From positions 1 to 18,402 of the forward strand of contig JBBRMF010000084.1 in the NCBI GenBank assembly GCA_038230975.1: a stretch of DNA of 18,402 nucleotides, read 5' to 3'. The position numbers and the translations under genes are program-made. How positions within the stretch are numbered: the first letter of the stretch is position 1; every line of letters starts with the position of its first letter. The notes beneath the pieces were generated by a model that worked only from the letters and a program-made list of their open reading frames with translations, searched no databases and was not told where the DNA came from. The DNA comes from JANXVV01 sp038230975. Lineage in GTDB: Bacteria > Planctomycetota > Phycisphaerae > Tepidisphaerales > Tepidisphaeraceae. This document shows positions 13,686 to 18,402 of the stretch, piece after piece.

Positions 13686-14566
13686 AAGATACATACGCAC
13701 ATCCGGAAGCACTGGTTACCACTGATTGGGTTGCGGAACATCTCAACGATCCGAAGGTGAAGATCGTCGAAGTAGATGTGGAGCCGACCAAGGGGTATGA
13801 GGTTGGACACATTGAGGGTTCGATCGGCTGGAACTGGAACACCGATTTGTGCGACACGACGTTGCGCGATTTAATCGATCCGAGAACGTTCGCGGAACTT
13901 TGCCGTCGCAGTGGGATTGGCGCGGACGATACCGTGGTTTTCTACGGGGACATGAACAACTGGTTTGCGGCCTGGGCGTTCTGGCAGTTTAAATATCATG
14001 GCCACAAAGATTGCAAATTAATGAACGGCGGGCGCAAAAAATGGGAACTGGAGAAGCGCGACCTCGGGACTGAACCACCGACAATCAAGCGGAGCGATTA
14101 TCCCATTCCCGCCAGCGATGAATCGGTGCGTGCGTATCGCAATGAGATTCTGGAGACGCTGGGTCAAAAGAAGATCAACCTGGTGGATGTACGCTCGCCG
14201 GATGAGTATACGGGTAAAGTGATTGCGCCTCCGGGCATGTCTGAAACCGCTCAGCGCGGCGGACATATCCCCGGGGCCAAAAGCATTCCGTGGGCCAAAA
14301 CCGCGAACGACGATGGCACGTTCAAAACATCAGACGATCTGAAGAAGCTCTATGCCGATGCTGGCGTGGACTTTTCCAAACCGACCGTTGCCTATTGCCG
14401 TATTGGCGAGCGGAGCAGCCACACATGGTTTGTACTGAAATATTTGCTGGGCGTGAATGATGTGAAGAACTACGATGGTTCGTGGACCGAGTGGGGTAAT
14501 TTGGTCGGCGCTCCGATCGAAAAAGGTGAGAACGCGGCGATGCCGCCAGTGCCTAAGTGTGAGTAG
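13682..14566 (+). CDS. thiosulfate sulfurtransferase (two-domain rhodanese), CysA/SseA type
   Basis: 294 residues, two rhodanese domains. The C-terminal domain carries the active-site loop CRIGER (239-244, C239) in YCRIGERSSHTWFVLKYLLG, followed by VKNYDGSWTEWGNLVGAPIE, closely resembling actinobacterial CysA2-type thiosulfate sulfurtransferases as I know them. The N-terminal domain has Asp (D90) at the matching loop position and is inactive, as usual in this family. It transfers a sulfane sulfur from thiosulfate to an acceptor through a cysteine persulfide. In this operon it could supply the sulfur for thiocarboxylation of the carrier activated by the E1-like enzyme. GAGG lies 6 nt before the ATG, which overlaps the JAMM stop codon. 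Confidence 0.92.
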   Translation: MKDTYAHPEALVTTDWVAEHLNDPKVKIVEVDVEPTKGYEVGHIEGSIGWNWNTDLCDTTLRDLIDPRTFAELCRRSGIGADDTVVFYGDMNNWFAAWAFWQFKYHGHKDCKLMNGGRKKWELEKRDLGTEPPTIKRSDYPIPASDESVRAYRNEILETLGQKKINLVDVRSPDEYTGKVIAPPGMSETAQRGGHIPGAKSIPWAKTANDDGTFKTSDDLKKLYADAGVDFSKPTVAYCRIGERSSHTWFVLKYLLGVNDVKNYDGSWTEWGNLVGAPIEKGENAAMPPVPKCE

Positions 14567-14667
14567 CGTGGGTAGGCGGTGAACTGGAATTGATTGATGT
14601 TGGGCTCGTTGTCTCGATGAAGACTTTGAGTCCTGTAGATTCAGAAGAATATATAAAGGTGACATGT

Positions 14668-15630
14668 ATGCCGCGAAAACCCGAAGGCCGCATTTTCGAC
14701 AATATCACCCATACCATGGGCGGCACGCCGCTGGTTCGGATCAATCGGCTTCTGCCGAAGGATCACGCGACGGTGTTGGCCAAATGTGAGTTTTTCAATC
14801 CGCTAGGCAGCGTGAAAGATCGCATCGGCGTGGCGATGATCGACGCGGGTGAGCGCGACGGCAAGATCGACGCCGATACGGTGATCGTTGAACCCACGAG
14901 CGGCAATACCGGCATCGCGTTGGCGTATGTCTGCGCCGCCCGGGGTTACAAGTTAATCCTGACGATGCCGGAATCCATGAGCGTCGAGCGACGGCGGTTG
15001 CTGAAGGCGCTGGGCGCACAAGTGGTGCTGACTCCGGCCGCCGACGGAATGCGTGGATCGATCAACAAGGCTGAGCTGATTTTGAAGGAACACAAAAAGA
15101 GCTTCATGCCTCAGCAATTTGAAAATCCCGCGAATCCAAAGATCCATCGAGAGACGACGGCCGAGGAAATTTGGGCCGACACGAACGGCAACGTCGATAT
15201 CATCGTCGCCGGCGTCGGTACCGGCGGCACGATTTCCGGGGTGACCGAGGTCATCAAATCCCGTCGACCCGGTTTCAAGGCCATTGCGGTTGAGCCGGTG
15301 ACATCGCCGGTGATTACGCAAACGATGAATCACGAAACGCTCAAGCCCGGCCGACATAAAATTCAGGGCATCGGTGCCGGATTCGTGCCGGGCAATTTGA
15401 ATATCTCCATCCTTGATGAAGTCATTCAAATCACAGATGAGGAATCCTTCGCGTGGGCTCGTCGATTGGCGAAGGAAGAAGGGATTTTCGGCGGAATCAG
15501 CAGCGGTGGCAACATGGCTGCCGCAGCCAAGGTGGCGGCGCGGCCGGAGAATAAGGGGAAGGTGATCGTGACGATCATGTGCAGTTTTGGGGAACGGTAT
15601 TTGAGCACACCGTTGTTTGAAGAGGAGTAA
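14668..15630 (+). CDS. cysK: cysteine synthase A (O-acetylserine sulfhydrylase type)
   Basis: 320 residues from the ATG at 14668 (AAGGTGA just upstream); an upstream TTG at 14590 would add a poor extension. PLP lysine K50 is in NPLGSVKDR, the substrate loop TSGNTG is at 77-82, the phosphate loop GTGGT at 184-188, and IQGIGAGFVP (about 234-243) and SSGGNMAA follow as in CysK. It is expected to condense O-acetylserine with sulfide to give cysteine. It is a second cysteine synthase in the same run of genes, about 37 bp... 101 bp after the sulfurtransferase stop, and differs clearly from the CysM-like copy, so the two probably take different sulfur donors. A cystathionine beta-synthase of the short type cannot be wholly excluded. 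The stop codon is followed after 3 nt by the antitoxin start. Confidence 0.88.
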   Translation: MPRKPEGRIFDNITHTMGGTPLVRINRLLPKDHATVLAKCEFFNPLGSVKDRIGVAMIDAGERDGKIDADTVIVEPTSGNTGIALAYVCAARGYKLILTMPESMSVERRRLLKALGAQVVLTPAADGMRGSINKAELILKEHKKSFMPQQFENPANPKIHRETTAEEIWADTNGNVDIIVAGVGTGGTISGVTEVIKSRRPGFKAIAVEPVTSPVITQTMNHETLKPGRHKIQGIGAGFVPGNLNISILDEVIQITDEESFAWARRLAKEEGIFGGISSGGNMAAAAKVAARPENKGKVIVTIMCSFGERYLSTPLFEEE

Positions 15631-15633
15631 GCC

Positions 15634-15888
15634 ATGCGACAATTGGAAAATATGAATCTTCCGGATGAGCTGTATGCACGGGTCGAAGAGACGGCACGCA
15701 AATATCATCGATCGGTCGCAGAGCAAGCAGCGGAGTTGGTTGCAATCGGACTTTCAGTCGACAAAGTGCATCAATCGCTGTCCGTTGCCGAGAAATTGCG
15801 CTTGGCCGATGAGGTTCGTGGAGAAACGAAGGGCGCTTGGATCACCGAGGAGTTCATTCGTCAGGCGAGGGATGAGGGACGCGAGTGA
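15634..15888 (+). CDS. VapB/FitA-like antitoxin
   Basis: 84 residues. The start MRQLENMNLPDELYARVEE, followed by a helix-turn-helix-like RKYHRSVAEQAAELVAIGL, is the pattern of ribbon-helix-helix (FitA/Arc-type) antitoxins, where the first strand binds DNA and two helices dimerise. The acidic, charged C-terminal part (SVAEKLRLADEVRGETKG to the end) would bind and block the toxin. It starts 3 nt after the CysK stop and its own stop overlaps the toxin start (GTGA), the typical antitoxin-first arrangement. Such antitoxins usually repress their own operon, but no separate promoter is seen between CysK and this gene. Confidence 0.78.
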   Translation: MRQLENMNLPDELYARVEETARKYHRSVAEQAAELVAIGLSVDKVHQSLSVAEKLRLADEVRGETKGAWITEEFIRQARDEGRE

Positions 15889-16292
15889 TCGTCGCGGATG
15901 TTAATTTAGTCGCGTATCTGCTCATTGACGGACCTCATACTCCGTTTGCCAGAGGGGCTTTGAACAGGGATCCAGCATGGATTGCCCCCGCGCACTGGAG
16001 GGCGGAATTCGTGAATGTTTTGGCGACAAATGTGCGGGGTCGGGTATTTTCGATTGAGCAAGCAATACGAAAGCTTGAAACGGCAGACTTGTTAGTGACT
16101 TCATCTTCACAAATTCTCGAAGACCGTGAGGTGATAGAATTATCGGTTCAATCGCGGGTTGCCACATATGATTTCGGATTTGTCTGGTTAGCACGCCGAA
16201 TGGGACTTCGAGTTGTAACTCAAGATGGAGGCATGCTCACGAATTTCCGGGATGTCGCGGTTAGCATCAAAGATTTTACTGAAGGAAGATAA
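15885..16292 (+). CDS. VapC-like PIN-domain ribonuclease toxin
   Basis: 135 residues from GTG at 15885, overlapping the antitoxin stop by 4 nt. The four PIN acidic residues are visible: D5 (IVADVNL), E41 (WRAEFVNVL), D96 (TYDFGFVWLA) and D114 (VTQDGG). Length and motif spacing are normal for VapC, a Mg-dependent endoribonuclease that cuts tRNA or rRNA and is held inactive by its partner. With all acidic residues kept it is probably active. It ends the run of tightly coupled genes; an AT-rich 100-bp gap follows before the APS kinase. Confidence 0.85.
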   Translation: MIVADVNLVAYLLIDGPHTPFARGALNRDPAWIAPAHWRAEFVNVLATNVRGRVFSIEQAIRKLETADLLVTSSSQILEDREVIELSVQSRVATYDFGFVWLARRMGLRVVTQDGGMLTNFRDVAVSIKDFTEGR

Positions 16293-16322
16293 GTACGATT
16301 TGATATTGGGGATTGATTGGAG

Positions 16323-16341
16323 TCGCAAATAATTATTGCGA
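16323..16341. promoter_or_regulatory. interrupted palindrome upstream of cysC, candidate operator
   Basis: TCGC-A-AATAATTATT-GCGA is an 18-bp perfect palindrome broken by a single extra A at 16327. It lies 51 bp before the APS kinase ATG in the most AT-rich spacer of the right half of the window. CATAAT (16365-16370) is a possible -10 element downstream of it. GTCGCAAAT (16322-16330) is shared with the site before the CysM-like gene. Confidence 0.35.
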
Positions 16342-16392
16342 ATTTATTTCTCTCTTTCCTAGTTCATAATTCTCAAGACTTACGCTGGCTAG

Positions 16393-17016
16393 ATGACACA
16401 TCCCATTCCCAATAATTTGACTTGGCACTCCGGTACGGTAACCCGAGCCGACCGCGAGCGACTGCTTTGTCAGTGCGGCGTGGTGGTCTGGTTCACTGGT
16501 CTATCCGCCAGCGGGAAAAGTACAATCGCCTGCCTGGTTGAGCAGATGCTGATCGAGCGGAAAAAATTTGCCTATCGATTGGATGGCGACAATGTGCGGA
16601 TGGGCTTGAACAAGAACCTTGGTTTCAGTGCCGAAGATCGCACGGAAAATATTCGCCGCATCGGTGAAGTGGCGAAGCTGTTTACCGATGCGGGGGTCAT
16701 CGTGCTGGCGAGTTTTGTCAGCCCGTACCAGAAAGATCGCAACGCGGTGCGCGCTATTTTGAAGCCTGATGAATTCGTTGAAGTTTTCGTCAAGGTATCG
16801 ATCGACGAAGCGGCGAGGCGCGATCCCAAAGGCTTATACAAAAAAGCGCTCGCGGGGGAGATCAAAGGTTTTACGGGAATTGACGATCCGTACGAAGCGC
16901 CGCTGGAGCCGGAGATTTTGATCGATACAGAGCTTGAAGAACCGCTTGTGGCGGCAACGAAGGTGATCCAGTATTTGGAGAGCAGAGGTCATCTGAATGC
17001 TCTGCCAGAAACCTAA
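16393..17016 (+). CDS. cysC: adenylylsulfate (APS) kinase
   Basis: 207 residues, the usual length of stand-alone CysC. It has the P-loop GLSASGKST (36-44), LDGDNVRMGLNKNLGFS (63-79), the FVSPYQKDR loop (108-116, with the Ser that is phosphorylated in some members at 110), RDPKGLYKKA and KGFTGIDDPYEAP (158-170). It phosphorylates adenylylsulfate with ATP to make 3'-phosphoadenylylsulfate (PAPS), used for sulfate reduction or for sulfating polysaccharides. No sulfurylase, PAPS reductase or sulfotransferase gene is in the window. The ATG has no strong ribosome binding site. A PHP phosphoesterase that may recycle pAp follows on the same strand. Confidence 0.96.
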   Translation: MTHPIPNNLTWHSGTVTRADRERLLCQCGVVVWFTGLSASGKSTIACLVEQMLIERKKFAYRLDGDNVRMGLNKNLGFSAEDRTENIRRIGEVAKLFTDAGVIVLASFVSPYQKDRNAVRAILKPDEFVEVFVKVSIDEAARRDPKGLYKKALAGEIKGFTGIDDPYEAPLEPEILIDTELEEPLVAATKVIQYLESRGHLNALPET

Positions 17017-17020
17017 CCTG

Positions 17021-17044
17021 TGGCACGGGCTTCCAGCCCGTGTT
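17021..17044. repeat. dispersed planctomycete palindrome (CACGGGC-TTCCA-GCCCGTG)
   Basis: CACGGGC (17024-17030), loop TTCCA, GCCCGTG (17036-17042), extended by G-T pairs on the outside. It starts 4 bp after the cysC stop. Near-identical palindromes are widespread between genes in planctomycete genomes; their minus-strand translation, NTGWKPVPQ, is a common source of false small proteins. It may act as an RNA stabiliser or weak terminator for cysC. Confidence 0.6.
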
Positions 17045-17115
17045 GGGAACGCAGATGCGTAAAGTCATTTTGATCTAGTAGCTTTTAACGAGTATTGAAG
17101 CAGCACAGGAGAGAT

Positions 17116-17985
17116 GTGGAATTCGTCGATTTACATTGTCATTCGACTGCTTCCGACGGCACGCTACCGCCGGAAGAGGTGGTACGTCTCGCCAAAAAAA
17201 ATGATCTCAGCGGACTTGCCCTGACCGATCACGACACCATTGCCGGCGTTGCCCGCGCGGCGGTCGAAGCCAAACTTCTTGGAATCGACTTTCTCCCAGG
17301 CATCGAAATCAGTGCCACCTTTCCACAGCCTGGAACGCTTCACATTCTGGGTTATGGCATTGATCCTCACAGCCCGATTCTGCACGATCTGACGCGCGGG
17401 CTAATTGACGCGAGGGATAATCGAAATCCGCAAATCATCGCGAAATTAAATGAGCTCGGCGTGACGATCTCGATGCTGGAAGTTGAGCAGCAGTCCGGCG
17501 GTGGAGTGATGGGTCGGCCGCACATCGCGGCGATTCTGCTTCGCAAAGGTTATGTCAGTTCGATCAAGCAGGCATTTGATAAATATCTTGGGCAGGACGG
17601 ATCAGCCTATTTCGATAAAGAACGGCTGGCGCCCGAGCGGGCCTTTGAGTTGATCCATCAGTCCGGCGGTATCGCGGTGCTGGCCCATCCCATTCAGCTT
17701 CGCACGGGAAACGATGGGGAGCTCGATCGGGTCGTAAAGGATCTGGTGGACCTGGGGTTGGCAGGAATCGAAGTCATTCACAGCGACCACGATGCGGCTT
17801 GGATTGAAAAATGCTCGCGGCTGGCCGATCGCTATAATCTATTGAAGACCGGCGGAAGCGATTTTCACGGGAGTAACAAGAAGGATATCAATCTTGGCAT
17901 CGCCAACGGAAAACGGATACCCCGGGAATGGTTGGATCGGCTGCTGGATCGCCTTCATTCCCGTTCGGACGTATCCTTTCGTTGA
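17116..17985 (+). CDS. PHP-domain phosphoesterase (TrpH/YciV/RNase AM family)
   Basis: 289 residues from GTG at 17116, preceded by AGGAG (17107-17111); a TTG 21 bp upstream is possible but has no ribosome binding site. PHP metal ligands are visible: H7 and H9 in DLHCHSTASDGT, D14, H39 in LTDHDT, E64 in GIEIS, H76, H136 in GRPH, H191 in LAHP, H223 and D249/H251 in GGSDFHG. The family hydrolyses 3',5'-nucleoside bisphosphates such as pAp, and the Escherichia coli member trims RNA 5' ends. Being next to APS kinase, removal of pAp formed when PAPS is consumed is a reasonable proposed job. A terminator follows 30 bp downstream. Confidence 0.88.
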   Translation: MEFVDLHCHSTASDGTLPPEEVVRLAKKNDLSGLALTDHDTIAGVARAAVEAKLLGIDFLPGIEISATFPQPGTLHILGYGIDPHSPILHDLTRGLIDARDNRNPQIIAKLNELGVTISMLEVEQQSGGGVMGRPHIAAILLRKGYVSSIKQAFDKYLGQDGSAYFDKERLAPERAFELIHQSGGIAVLAHPIQLRTGNDGELDRVVKDLVDLGLAGIEVIHSDHDAAWIEKCSRLADRYNLLKTGGSDFHGSNKKDINLGIANGKRIPREWLDRLLDRLHSRSDVSFR

Positions 17986-18014
17986 TGTCGATATTTGAAT
18001 TGCGACCCAGAACG

Positions 18015-18045
18015 CTCACGGAACTTGTTCCGTGGGTTCTTTTTT
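18015..18045 (+). terminator. rho-independent terminator after the PHP gene
   Basis: CACGGAAC (18017-18024), loop TT, GTTCCGTG (18027-18034) forms a perfect 8-bp stem, extended by CT/GG pairing, and is followed by TTCTTTTTT (18037-18045). It lies about 30 bp after the PHP stop codon and ends the plus-strand sulfur block. Confidence 0.85.
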
Positions 18046-18190
18046 CATATCAAGGTATTTCATGTGTTAGACCATTAAATGAAGTCAGTTACTGTTTTTA
18101 TCGAAATATCATTCCGCGAGAATTGGCTAGATCATCGCGGCTGAAGTCCCGTCGCGTATTGTGTCGAGGTTGGGAAGGGGCAAGTAAAAC

Positions 18191-18402
18191 GGGTTCTTCC
18201 GCACATTAGATGATTCGTTTCCGCGGTAGAACGGATCGATTTAATTGTGCTCGGCTACGGGCCGCTGCCGGTCACGCGGATTCGTAACTGGTCCAGCTTT
18301 GCCCGGCCGTACATTTTCCGCTTGATCAGCTTCAGCCGATTCACGTGACCCTCCGTCCGTCCATTGCTGTACGGCAACTCAATCGCCGCCTTCACCTCCG
18401 GC
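18191..18402 (-). mobile_element. ISL3-family insertion sequence, one end (partial)
   Basis: The sequence beginning GGGTTCTTCCGCACATTAG at 18191 resembles ISL3-family terminal inverted repeats, which start GG(G/C)TCTTC-like. It lies 64 bp outside the transposase stop codon, the usual layout. Family members make 8-bp target duplications, so the copy next to this end would be AGTAAAAC (18183-18190). The other end is outside the window. Confidence 0.65.
18255..18402 (-). CDS. ISL3-family transposase, C-terminal part (partial)
   Basis: On the minus strand a frame open at the window edge runs 48 codons to a TAG at 18257-18255. It reads ELPYSNGRTEGHVNRLKLIK, then KRKMYGRAKLDQLRIRV. The SNG-x-x-EG-x-VNRLK-x-IKR-x-MYGRA pattern is the hallmark of the C-terminal end of ISL3-family DDE transposases, and the Glu in TEGHVN is the third catalytic acidic residue. 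The N-terminal part lies beyond the right edge, so whether the gene is intact is not known. Confidence 0.9.
   Translation of the reverse strand, partial: PEVKAAIELPYSNGRTEGHVNRLKLIKRKMYGRAKLDQLRIRVTGSGP

Noticed and set aside
14953..15726. 257-codon minus-strand frame opposite cysK
   Set aside because: Antisense to a clearly conserved cysteine synthase; no ribosome binding site or recognisable domain.
16871..17068. Open frame on the minus strand, 65 codons, containing NTGWKPVPQ
   Set aside because: It overlaps the end of cysC and the dispersed palindrome; this peptide is a typical false translation of that repeat.

Overview
The window looks like chromosomal DNA of a member of the Planctomycetota, probably of the Phycisphaerae type. 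This rests on four things seen here: a zinc ribbon of the form CIKCGYDLRATPDRCPECG, a very large secreted protein with the N-terminal LETRLSLS motif and a C-terminal dockerin, a dispersed palindrome containing CACGGGCTTCCAGCCCGTG, and moderately high GC. The assignment is made from recognised motifs, not from a marker gene.

Left part (1-4161): a membrane-anchored endonuclease/exonuclease/phosphatase-fold protein, a secreted protein made of two tandem SGNH hydrolase domains, an unrecognised 214-residue protein, and a small predicted membrane protein on the minus strand. Short GC-rich palindromes (GGTGGG..CCCGCC) lie between these genes.

Centre (4162-10940, minus strand): a 1679-residue modular extracellular protein (PQQ-like beta-propeller, FN3, L-type lectin, three more FN3, low-complexity beta region, type I dockerin), a 357-bp spacer, then a three-gene cluster transcribed in the order YlbF family, EVE domain, membrane zinc-ribbon protein.

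Right part (10941-17985, plus strand): a sulfur-assimilation block. An E1-like ThiF/MoeB adenylyltransferase, a CysM-like cysteine synthase, a JAMM (Mec+-like) metalloprotease and a CysA/SseA-type thiosulfate sulfurtransferase are followed by a second cysteine synthase (CysK type), a VapBC-like toxin-antitoxin pair, an APS kinase (CysC) and a PHP phosphoesterase. The first four functions are those needed to make cysteine on a thiocarboxylated ubiquitin-like carrier, as in the CysO-CysM-Mec+ route of Mycobacterium, but no carrier protein gene is visible in the window. CysC makes PAPS. The PHP enzyme belongs to a family that can dephosphorylate pAp, the by-product of PAPS use, so the last two genes may form one functional step.

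Right edge (18191-18402): one end of an ISL3-family insertion sequence with the C-terminal 48 codons of its transposase on the minus strand; the rest lies outside the window.

The most interesting items are the carrier-less cysteine cluster with an unusual JAMM acidic residue and an unusual CysM substrate loop, the toxin-antitoxin pair embedded in it, the CysC-PHP pairing, and the giant dockerin/lectin protein.
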